Assembly: GCA_963696105.1 (NCBI GenBank)
Contig: CAVOIP010000005.1
Coordinates: 744,001-808,000, forward strand
DNA from: CAVRTM01 sp963696105
GTDB lineage: Bacteria; Actinomycetota; Actinomycetes; Actinomycetales; Dermatophilaceae
Length of the DNA: 64,000 bases
Direction of reading: 5' to 3'
The translations under genes were made by a program, and so were the position numbers. Shown here in pieces: positions 44,234 through 52,228 of this stretch; position 1 is the stretch's first letter, and every line of letters starts with the position of its first letter. The notes under the pieces are model-generated. The model was not told the origin of the DNA, did not search any database, and saw only the letters and a list, made by a program, of their open reading frames with translations.

Positions 44234-45018
44234 CAGGCGGCCTCGGCAGCGACGCCTGCCTCGCCCTTCCCGCCGACGGCCGGCAGGCTCGAGCGCAGCT
44301 TCTGCTCCACCAGCCGCGGGTTGGTGCCGGACTGCACGGCGAGGACACCTTCGAGCACGAGCTCCATCTGCGCGACCTCGAACTCGCTCATCCGCTTGAG
44401 CTTGTTGGACAGCGGCAACCACAGCGCGTTGGCGCTGAGGACACCCCACAGCGTCGCGACGAACGCGCCGGCGATGAGGTGCCCGAGCTGCTCCGGGCTG
44501 CTCAGGTTGCCGAGGACGTGGATGAGGCCGATGACCGTGCCGATGATCCCGAGGGTGGGGGCGTAGCCGCCCATGTCACCGAAGAACTTGACGCCGACCT
44601 TGTCGTCGGCACGCTTGGCGGCGATGCGCGCCTCGAGGATCTCCTCGATCTGCTCGGGGTCGGTGCCGTCGACGGTCAGCTCGATCCCCTGCCGCAGCAA
44701 CGGGTCCTCGACGTCCTTGATCATCTCCTCCAGGGCGAGCAGCCCCTGGCGGCGAGCCCGGTCGGCCATCGCGACGATGGTCTCGATCGTCTGCTGGCCG
44801 TCGAGCGGCTTGCCGACCAGGGCCTTCTTGGCATGGCGGACCACCGTCGGGAGGTCCCGCACCAGGCCACCGGCCATGGCTGCGCCGAAGGTGCCGACGA
44901 ACACGAGGAAGAGGGCGGGGAGGAGCAGGATGGCCATCGGGCTGCTGCCCTCGAGCACCATCGAGACGATGACCGCGACGAAGATGCCGCCGATGCCGGC
45001 CATCGTGCCGAACTCCAT
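44233..45018 (-). CDS. motA: Flagellar motor stator protein MotA
   Basis: 261 aa with four membrane segments. The cytoplasmic loop between helices 2 and 3 holds the charged residues that touch FliG, and the C-terminal helices carry GGYAPTLGIIGTVIGLIHVLGNL and HLIAGAFVATLWGVLSANALWLPL. One base after flbD. Confidence 0.97.
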   Translation of the reverse strand: MEFGTMAGIGGIFVAVIVSMVLEGSSPMAILLLPALFLVFVGTFGAAMAGGLVRDLPTVVRHAKKALVGKPLDGQQTIETIVAMADRARRQGLLALEEMIKDVEDPLLRQGIELTVDGTDPEQIEEILEARIAAKRADDKVGVKFFGDMGGYAPTLGIIGTVIGLIHVLGNLSSPEQLGHLIAGAFVATLWGVLSANALWLPLSNKLKRMSEFEVAQMELVLEGVLAVQSGTNPRLVEQKLRSSLPAVGGKGEAGVAAEAA

Positions 45019-45019
45019 G

Positions 45020-45271
45020 TCAGCCCTCGCCGTCGGAGACGGAGCGCAGGTACGCCGGGCGCTGCCGCTCCACCACCGGCACCGCGGCGACCTTGAGCAC
45101 CTCGGCGCGATGGGCGGTCACCGCCTCGATGATCTGCGCGAGCGGTTCGACGACCACGTACTTCGTCCCGCCGACCAGGGAGATGACCGTGTCCGGGTTG
45201 GCCTCGACCCGCTCGATGAGGTCGGGGTTGAGTGCGAAAACGCTGCCGTTGTGGCGCGTGACCATGATCAT
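45020..45271 (-). CDS. flbD: FlbD family protein
   Basis: 83 aa, the small FlbD/SwrD-type protein that heads the motAB operon in Gram-positives, where it raises motor torque. Recognised by MIMVTRHNGSVFALNPDLIERVEANPDTVISLVGGTKYVV. ATG 45271 is preferred over the longer frame to 45331, which runs into the promoter region. Confidence 0.92.
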   Translation of the reverse strand: MIMVTRHNGSVFALNPDLIERVEANPDTVISLVGGTKYVVVEPLAQIIEAVTAHRAEVLKVAAVPVVERQRPAYLRSVSDGEG

Positions 45272-45335
45272 GGCGATGTCCGTCCGTGGCTGTTCGTCAA
45301 AAGCGGCGTCAATCCGTGACTTCCGCACCATCCCT

Positions 45336-45362
45336 ATCGGCCGGGCCGGCCCGATGCTGAGG
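45336..45362 (-). promoter_or_regulatory. Flagellar-type promoter of flbD-motAB operon
   Basis: CCTCAGCA (45362-45355), 13 bp, GCCGAT (45341-45336). Two 17-bp direct repeats lie directly upstream. Confidence 0.72.
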
Positions 45363-45363
45363 G

Positions 45364-45402
45364 TTGTCGTGCTCGCTGAGGGTGATTGTCGTGCTCGCTG
45401 AG
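45364..45402. repeat. 17-bp direct repeat upstream of the flbD promoter
   Basis: TTGTCGTGCTCGCTGAG at 45364-45380 and 45386-45402, 22 bp apart (two helical turns), directly upstream of the -35 box. Possible activator sites. Confidence 0.7.
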
Positions 45403-45539
45403 AGTGAGTCGCAGGCTCATGCGTCCCGTCGCGACGCCGTACGGCGTGCTGCCGGGGCCAAGGATCACGCCCTGGGGATGAGTCGGTGAGGTGACCATCC
45501 CCTTACCGTGCTGGAGGGCCCAACACGGAGGTGGCGACC

Positions 45540-46716
45540 ATGGCCGACGACGAGACCGACCCGCGGTCGGCGCGGGCACGGCTGATGAACAGTCTGGTGC
45601 TCGGAGTGCTGCAGCAGCTCTCCGAGGCGAGCCAGCGGCCCGCGGCGGCCGCACGTCCGCAGGCAGGTGACGTGGTGCTGGGGCTGGGTGCGGTCGCGGT
45701 GGAGGCTTCTCGACGCGTCACCGTGGGGGTCGGACTCGTCCTCCGCCCGCTCGCGGCGATGCTCGCGCCCCCTTCCGTGGTGACCGCGACACCGACCCGC
45801 CTCCTGCGCGACCTCGCCGAACGCGGACGCGAGGAGCGGGCGGATGCCGCAGAGGGCCTGCAGGCGCTGGCCCAGCGCATCGCGCCCCGGGTGCTGGACC
45901 GGGCGCTGAGCCTCGTGGAGGTCACCGACCTCGTCCGTGACCATGTCGACCTCGACACGCTGGTCGCCGACGTCGACGTGGACGCCGTGGCGGCCCGGCT
46001 CGACCTGGACGCGATCCTGAACCGGGTCGACATCGACCAGGTCGCCTCCCGCCTCGACGTGGACACCGTCGCCGCCCGCATCGACCTCGACGCCATCCTC
46101 AACCGGGTCGACATCGACCAGATCGCCTCCCGCCTCGACGTGGACACCGTCGCCGCCCGCATCGACCTCGACGCCATCCTCAACCGGGTCGACATCGACC
46201 AGGATCGCCTCCCGCCTCGACGTGGACACCGTCGCCGCCCGCATCGACCTCGACGCCATCCTCAACCGCGTCGACATCGACCAGATCGCCTCCCGCCTCG
46301 ACGTGGACACCGTCGCCGCCCGCATCGACCTCGACGCCATCCTCAACCGCGTCGACATCGACCAGATCGCTTCCCGCCTCGACCTGGATGCCGTGGTGGC
46401 ACGGCTCGACCTGGTCGCGCTGGCCGAGCTCGTCGTCGAGGGCATCGACCTGCCGGGCATCATCCAGAGCTCGACCGGGTCGATGGCCTCCGTGGCGCGC
46501 CAAGAGGTGCGCTGGCAGGGCATCGGCGCCGACGAGCGCGTGGAGCACATCGTCGACCGGATGCTCCGCCGTCGGGAACGGCGACCGGGCGTCGCGTCGG
46601 ACCAGCCGGCCTCCTGGGAGGAGCAACCGCCACCAGCGACAGCTGTCACGTCGTCCGCAGCCCCGGACGCGCCCGAGCCCGTCCCCTCGCCGGGCGGGCC
46701 CGGGGTGGCGTCCTGA
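45540..46716 (+). pseudogene. Nonapeptide-repeat protein, +1 frameshift in repeats
   Basis: A conserved actinobacterial protein of unknown function. The N-terminal 130 residues are helical; then come repeated nine-residue units of the form [VI][AL]xR[LIV]D[LIV]Dx (VAARLDLDA, ILNRVDIDQ, VASRLDVDT). Three such units make an 81-bp DNA repeat copied about four times. The C-terminus has LPGIIQSSTGSMASVARQEVRWQGIGADERVEHIVDRML, which usually precedes an RDD gene. One extra G at 46201-46204 breaks the frame; without it the protein has 391 residues. ATG 45540 with GGAGG upstream. Confidence 0.75.
46044..46449 (+). repeat. 81-bp tandem repeat array
   Basis: Units start at 46044, 46125, 46207, 46288 and 46369 (steps 81, 82, 81, 81), nearly identical; the 82 step holds the extra base. 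The last unit is diverged. Confidence 0.9.
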
Positions 46717-46728
46717 CCGGAGTCCTCG

Positions 46729-47256
46729 ATGAGGCACCCCGGCGTCCCCGACCCCGCCAAGCCGACGGCGATCCTCGTCCCTGCGCCGGCCCGCCCATAC
46801 CAGGGCCATCGCGCCGGGATCATCACCCGCTGCGCCGCCGGGGCCGTGGACTTCGCCGTGGCGGTCCTTGCCGTCCTCGTCGCGTACGCCGGGTGGGCGG
46901 CGGTCCTGTTCCTGGTGCGCCCCCGGGCGTTCCGCTTCCCCGAGCCCGCCCCCGACGTGCTCCTGACGACACTGCTGGTCGTGCTGACGGCATACCTGGC
47001 CGTCGGTTGGGTCACCACCGGGCAGACCTACGGCGCCCGGCTACTGGGCTTGCGCGTGGTGGACCGACACGGGCACCGGCTCGGTCCGGGGCGCGCGCTC
47101 GTGCGGGCGGTGCTGTGCGTGCTGTTCCCGCCGCTGCTGTTCTGGGTCGTGGTCAGCCGGGAGAACCGCTCCGGGCAGGACGTGCTGCTGCGCACCTCCG
47201 TCGTCTACGACTGGTCGCTCTACCCCCCGCCCCACACCGTACGGCGGCCCAGCTGA
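46729..47256 (+). CDS. RDD-family membrane protein
   Basis: 175 aa. An RDD domain: GIITRCAAGAVDFAVAVLAVLVAY (R and D in helix 1), TGQTYGARLLGLRVVDRHG and a last helix LFPPLLFWVVVSRENRSGQDVLLRTSVVYDW. Twelve bases after the nonapeptide-repeat gene, so one operon. Function unknown; the pair lies against the grain of the flagellar locus. Confidence 0.9.
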   Translation: MRHPGVPDPAKPTAILVPAPARPYQGHRAGIITRCAAGAVDFAVAVLAVLVAYAGWAAVLFLVRPRAFRFPEPAPDVLLTTLLVVLTAYLAVGWVTTGQTYGARLLGLRVVDRHGHRLGPGRALVRAVLCVLFPPLLFWVVVSRENRSGQDVLLRTSVVYDWSLYPPPHTVRRPS

Positions 47257-47400
47257 CGACCGGCCGCAGCCGTCAATCGAGCTGCCGCTCCAGGTGATTC
47301 GCACTGGCATGTGCAGCTGTCTCGACCCGCGACCCGCCACACCCGGCGGGTCGCACCGGCACGCGCCGAGAAGGTGACGGCACGACGTGCGCACCCGTGC

Positions 47401-47444
47401 CCGCGGAGTGGCTCCCTCTGGTCGACGAGGGAGCCACTCCGCGG
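47401..47444. terminator. Bidirectional terminator between RDD gene and flgE
   Basis: An 18-bp perfect stem (47401-47418 with 47427-47444), ten bases after the flgE stop. It serves both convergent operons. Confidence 0.85.
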
Positions 47445-47454
47445 TCCGGTTCTC

Positions 47455-48702
47455 CTATCGCTTGAGGTTGACGAGGTCCTGCAGCAGCTCGTCGGAGGCC
47501 GTGATGATCTTGGAGTTCGCCTCGAAACCTCGCTGGGCCACGATCAGGTTGGTGAACTCCTGGGCGAGGTCCACGTTGCTCATCTCCAGGGCGCCGCTCG
47601 CGAGCGTGCCACGCCCGCCGTTGCCTGCGGTGCCGATGGCCGCCGCGCCGGAACTGGCGTTGCCGGCGTAGAGGGAGCCGGAGACCTTCTCCAGGCCGGG
47701 CGGGTTGGTGAACGACGCCACGGCGACCTGGCCGAGCGTCTCGCGCAGGCCGTTGTCGAACACACCGATGAGCTGGCCGGCCGGGTCGATCGTGAAGGAC
47801 TCCAGGGTGCCCATCGCCGCACCGTCCTGGTCAACCGTGGCAGCCGTGTCGGCCGAGGCGAACTGCGTGAGCGGACGGGTGGCGGTGCCCAGGGTGACCT
47901 GGACGTTGGCGCCGAAGGCGTGGCCGGCGCCGTTCAGCTGGGCCGCACTGAGGGTGGCCGTCGTGGTGGGGGCGAAGGTCTGGTTCACCCCGTCCCACTT
48001 CAGGCTGGCACTGCCCACCTGCACGGCCTTGCCGGCGGCGTCCGGCACGGTGACGCTCAGGCTCCAGGCGTCCGCAGCGGTCTTGGTGTAGGTCATCGTG
48101 GCGGGCACCGCCGTCCCCTGGCTGTCGTAGATGTCGATCGAGCTGGAGGACGTCGCACCGACGGCCGCGGCTGACGGCAGGTTCCCGCCGACGTTGATGT
48201 TGCCGCTCTGCCGCGGCGGGACGGTCTGGCCGATCGGGAGCTTCAACGCGCTGACGGGGGCGTTGGTGTTCACCTGGCCACCCGTGGCGCCCCAGCCCTG
48301 GACGACGGCGCCGTCGGGGTTGACCAGCTGGCCCGAAGCGTCGAAGGAGAACGCGCCGGCGCGGCTGTAGAACGTCTGCCCGTCCTGCCTGACGACGAAG
48401 AACCCATCGCCCTGCAGCGCCACGTCGGTGGCCCGGCCGGTGACCTGGGTGTTGCCCTCGCCGAAGTTGGTGGTGATGCCGCCGACGCGCACGCCGAGGC
48501 CGACCTGCGCGGGGTTGATGCCGCCACGGAGCCCTTGCGGGCCACCGCCGGCGCGCACGACCTGGCTGAGGGTGTCCTCGAACACCGCCGAGCTGCTCTT
48601 GAAGCCGGCCGTGTTGACGTTGGCGATGTTGTTGCCGACGACGTCCATCATCGTCTGGTGGCTGCGGAGGCCGGAGACCCCGGAGTAGAGAGAGCGAAGC
48701 AT
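47455..48702 (-). CDS. flgE: Flagellar hook protein FlgE
   Basis: 415 aa. The N-terminal rod/hook motif is LRSLYSGVSGLRSHQTMMDVVGNNIANVNTAGFKSS and the C-terminus is LAQEFTNLIVAQRGFEANSKIITASDELLQDLVNLKR. The middle is the variable hook domain. Preceded by AAAGGA and 35 bp after flgD. Last gene of the flgB-to-flgE operon. Confidence 0.96.
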   Translation of the reverse strand: MLRSLYSGVSGLRSHQTMMDVVGNNIANVNTAGFKSSSAVFEDTLSQVVRAGGGPQGLRGGINPAQVGLGVRVGGITTNFGEGNTQVTGRATDVALQGDGFFVVRQDGQTFYSRAGAFSFDASGQLVNPDGAVVQGWGATGGQVNTNAPVSALKLPIGQTVPPRQSGNINVGGNLPSAAAVGATSSSSIDIYDSQGTAVPATMTYTKTAADAWSLSVTVPDAAGKAVQVGSASLKWDGVNQTFAPTTTATLSAAQLNGAGHAFGANVQVTLGTATRPLTQFASADTAATVDQDGAAMGTLESFTIDPAGQLIGVFDNGLRETLGQVAVASFTNPPGLEKVSGSLYAGNASSGAAAIGTAGNGGRGTLASGALEMSNVDLAQEFTNLIVAQRGFEANSKIITASDELLQDLVNLKR

Positions 48703-48737
48703 GTCGTGAGTTCCTTTGCGGGAGTAGTGGTCCGGGG

Positions 48738-49199
48738 TCAGCCGGCGGTGGGTGCTGAGGGGGCAGAGGTGATTTCGGTGATCGCGGACAGCGGCACCTG
48801 GGCCGTGCCGATCGCGAGCACCGGACCGCCGGTGGTGAGCTTGAGGGAGTCCACGACTCCGTGCAGCGTCTGGCCGCCCATGGTGTAGGAGACGCTGCGC
48901 CCGACCAGCGCGATCGCGCCGTTGGCCTGCTGCTCGGAGAGCATCTGGGTGTTCTGGTCGGCGAGCTGCTGCAGCTTCTCGACCATCTGGAACTGCGCGG
49001 TCTGGGCCATCATCGCCGTCGTGTCCGCCGGCTTGCTCGGGTCCTGGTACTTCAGCTGGGCGACGAGCAGCTTCAGGAACGTGTCGCTGCCCATGGCGTC
49101 GGTGCCGCTGGGTGCGGCCGCCCCGCTGCCGGACGAGCCGGCCAGCGCCTGGGTGACGGTCATGCTCGGTGCGCCGGTGGCGCCGATCGGGTCAGTCAT
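48738..49199 (-). CDS. flgD: Flagellar hook-cap scaffolding protein FlgD
   Basis: 153 aa, short form. Conserved core FLKLLVAQLKYQDPSKPADTTAMMAQTAQFQMVEKLQQL, then IALVGRSVSYTMGG with a small Ig-like tail. It caps the growing hook. GAGGAG upstream of ATG. Confidence 0.94.
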   Translation of the reverse strand: MTDPIGATGAPSMTVTQALAGSSGSGAAAPSGTDAMGSDTFLKLLVAQLKYQDPSKPADTTAMMAQTAQFQMVEKLQQLADQNTQMLSEQQANGAIALVGRSVSYTMGGQTLHGVVDSLKLTTGGPVLAIGTAQVPLSAITEITSAPSAPTAG

Positions 49200-49209
49200 C
49201 TTCTGCTCC

Positions 49210-50619
49210 TCACATTCTCAGGTCGAGCGCGGTGGATCCGGCGGGGATGGGAACGAGGCCGCCGGCCCCCGCGAGCAGGGCCCCGGACGCGGGAACGCGT
49301 ACGGCGGACGTCTGCGGGCGGGTGCCGTTGCGCTGTCGGGGATCGGCCCCGCCGGAGCCCACCTCCATCGAGCCGGTCCGCAGGCCCTGGTCCTCGAGCT
49401 GGCGGCGCAGGTCCGACAGGCCGTCGCGCAGGGCGTCCTGCGCGGCCGGGTCGGGGCTGTGCAGCTGGACCGAGATCTCGCCGTGGCGCACGTCGACGGT
49501 CACCTGCACTGCTCCGAGGTCGTGCGGGTGCAGCTGCAGCTGGACGGCGTAGCTCCCGTCGTCCGCCCGCAGCAGCGGGCCGACTGCGGCGAACACCTGC
49601 TGCTGCACCGGGACGGGCATCGCCGCGGGTGCGGGTGCCGGTGCCGGTGCCGGCGCACCGGCAGGAGCAGGGACGACGGCCGTCGGGGCCACCTGCCCCG
49701 GGTGCACCGTGGCGGCCGGCACGGAAGGGCCGGCTGCGCCCGGATCCGCACCGGCGGTGACCGAGAGCGCCGGTGCCGTGCTGTCCGTCGTCGGTGAGGA
49801 CGCCGACGCGGCGGGCTTCCCCGGCCTGTCCGGCACCTGAGGCATCGCGGTGGCGTCGTTCGCGATCTGGCCCTTCGCCACATCGTTCGCGACCTCGTGG
49901 TGTCCCGGAACGGTTGCGCCGTCGCGGTTCGCCTTCCCGGAGCCCGCGGCCTGGGGTTTCGTGGCCTGGGGCTCCACGGCCTTCGGATTCGCACCGCTGG
50001 ACTTCGGCGCCGCCGAGGACTTCACGGCCGTGGGGTTCACGGCCGTGGGGTTCACGGCCGTGGGGTTCACGACGGTGGCGTTCACGACGGTGGCGTTCAC
50101 GGCCGTGGCGTTCACGGCCGTGGGCTCAACCGACGTAGGGCTCACGGTTGTGGGGTTCACGGACGTGGCGTTCACGGACGTGAGGGTTGCGTCCTCGGGC
50201 TTGGCGCCGTCGGGGCCGGCCGTGCCGGTCGGCGGGTGGGGCACCGTTGCTGCCGGAGCCTGCTGGCCGCCCATCGCCGCTGTCGTGGCGTCCGGCACGA
50301 CGACCGGCTCCGCCGCCACCGGGGCGTGACCTGCCGCTGGTGGAACGACCGGCGCGGCCGCCACGAGAGCACCGGCGAGGTCCGGACGGTGGCTCGTCGG
50401 GTCGTCATGGCGAGCCGGTCGTTCCTGCTCTCCACGCTTCACGGTCGCCGGCACGACCGGGTGGCTCCTGCCGCTCCCGGGCGTGTGGCTGGCCAGCACG
50501 GCACCGAAGGACCCCTGCTCGGTGCCCTGCCGACGTGCAGCACGCCGTGCGGACGCCCCGTCGACACCCGCAGGTGTGGGCGCAGCGGCCGGTGGCGGAA
50601 GGGCGGTGGCCACGCTCAT
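49210..50619 (-). CDS. fliK: Flagellar hook-length control protein FliK with pentapeptide repeats
   Basis: 469 aa. An unstructured Ala/Pro/Thr/Val-rich N-terminal 320 residues, then the Flg_hook domain (YAVQLQLHPHDLGAVQVTVDVRHGEISVQLHSPD, about residues 356-390). Residues about 147-199 are eleven near-perfect five-residue repeats of the type T(A/S/V)VNP. The length of this ruler region should set hook length. It overlaps the previous stop (ATGA). Confidence 0.92.
   Translation of the reverse strand: MSVATALPPPAAAPTPAGVDGASARRAARRQGTEQGSFGAVLASHTPGSGRSHPVVPATVKRGEQERPARHDDPTSHRPDLAGALVAAAPVVPPAAGHAPVAAEPVVVPDATTAAMGGQQAPAATVPHPPTGTAGPDGAKPEDATLTSVNATSVNPTTVSPTSVEPTAVNATAVNATVVNATVVNPTAVNPTAVNPTAVKSSAAPKSSGANPKAVEPQATKPQAAGSGKANRDGATVPGHHEVANDVAKGQIANDATAMPQVPDRPGKPAASASSPTTDSTAPALSVTAGADPGAAGPSVPAATVHPGQVAPTAVVPAPAGAPAPAPAPAPAAMPVPVQQQVFAAVGPLLRADDGSYAVQLQLHPHDLGAVQVTVDVRHGEISVQLHSPDPAAQDALRDGLSDLRRQLEDQGLRTGSMEVGSGGADPRQRNGTRPQTSAVRVPASGALLAGAGGLVPIPAGSTALDLRM
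50023..50181. repeat. 15-bp repeats in fliK
   Basis: About eleven 15-bp units (GTTCACGGCCGTGGG-like) coding VNPTA-type pentads; several neighbours are identical. Confidence 0.85.
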
Positions 50620-51764
50620 GCGGCAGCTCCTGTCATGGCGGCCTGGACCTTGGTCACGTAGGCCTGCGTCTCGGCGTACGGCGGCACCCCGTTGTAGCGG
50701 TTGACGGCCCCGGGACCGGCGTTGTACGCCGCGAGCGCCAGGGGGACCGAGCCATAGGTGCGCAGGTGGGTCGCCAGCAGGCGCGCAGCACCGTCGACCG
50801 CCTCCGCCGGATCCATCGGGTCCACCCCGAGCCCGCGTGCCGTCGACGGCATGAGCTGCATCAGGCCCCGCGCCCCGGCGCCGCTGACGGCGGAGCGGTT
50901 GAACCCGCTCTCCACCTTGGCCACGGCGGCGAGCAAGGCCGGCGAGACGCCGTATCGGCGACCGGCCTGCTCGAACAGGCTGCGGTACGCGGCGGGGGCG
51001 GCGGCAAGGGCCGGGGACGACGACACGGCCGTCGCCGTGCCGGCCGGGACGGCGACGGCGCCGGCGCCGGCGCCGACCGTCGCGGGTGCCACCGGCGCGC
51101 TGTCCGGAAGGACCCGCCGGATCGTGCTGGGCGTGCGATAGACGTCCTGCACCTTGACCACGTCGCCGGTCTTGGGCGCCACGATCATCGTGTGGTTGCC
51201 GATGTAGATGCCGATGTGGTCAGCGGGGGTCCCGAAGCACAGCAGGTCGCCGGGCCGGGCCTGCGCCAGACCGGACACCGCCTGCCCGACGTGGGCCTGG
51301 TCCTGGCTCACCCGCGGCAGGTCGATGCCCAGGTCTGCGTAGACCCGCTGCACCAGCCCGGAGCAGTCCAGGCCCTTGGCCGGGTCGGTGCCACCCCAGA
51401 CGTAGGGGATGCCGAGGTACTTGCGGGCATCGGCCACGACCTGGTCGCCGGTGACGACCGACGGGCTGTCCTGCGCTGTCGGCGCACTCACGGAGGGCGC
51501 GACGATGGACGGCGCGGGTGCCGTCGTCGCGGCGCTTCCTGCCAGCCGGGCGAGCGCCGCCGCGAAGTCACCGGCACCCGCGGCTGCACCCCCCGCGGTG
51601 GCACCGGCTGCGGCGGCGCCGCCGGTGCCGGGGGTGACCGCGCCGGTGCCGGTCGTGCCACGGGTGGACACGGCGGTCGCTGAAGCGGGCGCCGACGCGA
51701 AGCGTCCCTGGATCTCGGCGATGCGGGCCTGCACCGCGGCCGGCCCGAAGGTCTCGATGCTCAC
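50616..51764 (-). CDS. P60 endopeptidase plus lytic transglycosylase, flagellar-operon wall hydrolase
   Basis: 382 aa. An N-terminus of GPAAVQARIAEIQGRF without any signal peptide and a low-complexity Ala/Gly/Thr stretch come first. Then an NlpC/P60 domain (YVWGGTDPAKGLDCSGLVQ, Cys134; DHIGIYIG, His183) and a C-terminal SLT domain (ALLAAVAKVESGFNRSAVSGAGARGLMQLMPSTARGLG, catalytic Glu, later LAAYNAGPGAV). It lies between fliJ and fliK with ATGA overlaps on both sides. It likely opens the wall for the rod, as FlgJ does elsewhere, and leaves through the flagellar exporter. Confidence 0.88.
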   Translation of the reverse strand: MSIETFGPAAVQARIAEIQGRFASAPASATAVSTRGTTGTGAVTPGTGGAAAAGATAGGAAAGAGDFAAALARLAGSAATTAPAPSIVAPSVSAPTAQDSPSVVTGDQVVADARKYLGIPYVWGGTDPAKGLDCSGLVQRVYADLGIDLPRVSQDQAHVGQAVSGLAQARPGDLLCFGTPADHIGIYIGNHTMIVAPKTGDVVKVQDVYRTPSTIRRVLPDSAPVAPATVGAGAGAVAVPAGTATAVSSSPALAAAPAAYRSLFEQAGRRYGVSPALLAAVAKVESGFNRSAVSGAGARGLMQLMPSTARGLGVDPMDPAEAVDGAARLLATHLRTYGSVPLALAAYNAGPGAVNRYNGVPPYAETQAYVTKVQAAMTGAAA

Positions 51765-52228
51765 GCGGACCTCCCCTGCCCGGCGGTCCGCCCGGAGGCC
51801 GACTCCTCAGCGGTGCGCTGGTCGGTGGCGAGCCGGGCCAACCGGTCCGCCTCGCGCCCTCGCTCATCGAGCCGCTCCAGCGCGGCCAGTCGCATCGCGG
51901 CAGCGCTCCAGGCCGTCCGGGCCGTGTCGCCGGCCGACTGCGCCTGCGTCACCCCGGCGCCGGCGACGCGCACGGTCCCGGCCAGCGCCTCGTGCCGGCG
52001 CCGCGTGCCCAGGAAGTCGCCCAGCGCGGTGGGTACGACGCCCACCGCGTCCGTGTCGTGAGTGGCGACCCGATCGGTGGCGACGGCGTACTCCCGCGAG
52101 GCCGCCTCGAGCACGCCGCGCGCGGCGCGCTCCGCGTGCGCGGCGGCCGCGAGGCGACCGCGGCCGGTCTCCTCCTCGATGCGGCGGACCCGCAGCAGCG
52201 TGTCGAGGCGCGAGGTACGGGCACTCAT
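51761..52228 (-). CDS. fliJ: Flagellar export protein FliJ (probable)
   Basis: 155 aa, all helical and charged, beginning RLDTLLRVRRIEEETGRGRLAAAAHAERAARG and predicted coiled coil throughout. Sequence conservation of FliJ is low, so the call rests on length, helical make-up and position directly after fliI with an ATGA overlap. Confidence 0.8.
   Translation of the reverse strand: MSARTSRLDTLLRVRRIEEETGRGRLAAAAHAERAARGVLEAASREYAVATDRVATHDTDAVGVVPTALGDFLGTRRRHEALAGTVRVAGAGVTQAQSAGDTARTAWSAAAMRLAALERLDERGREADRLARLATDQRTAEESASGRTAGQGRSA

Noticed and set aside
46044..46449. Regular repeats as a CRISPR array
   Set aside because: Units are contiguous with no spacers, code in frame for a protein, and no cas genes are present.
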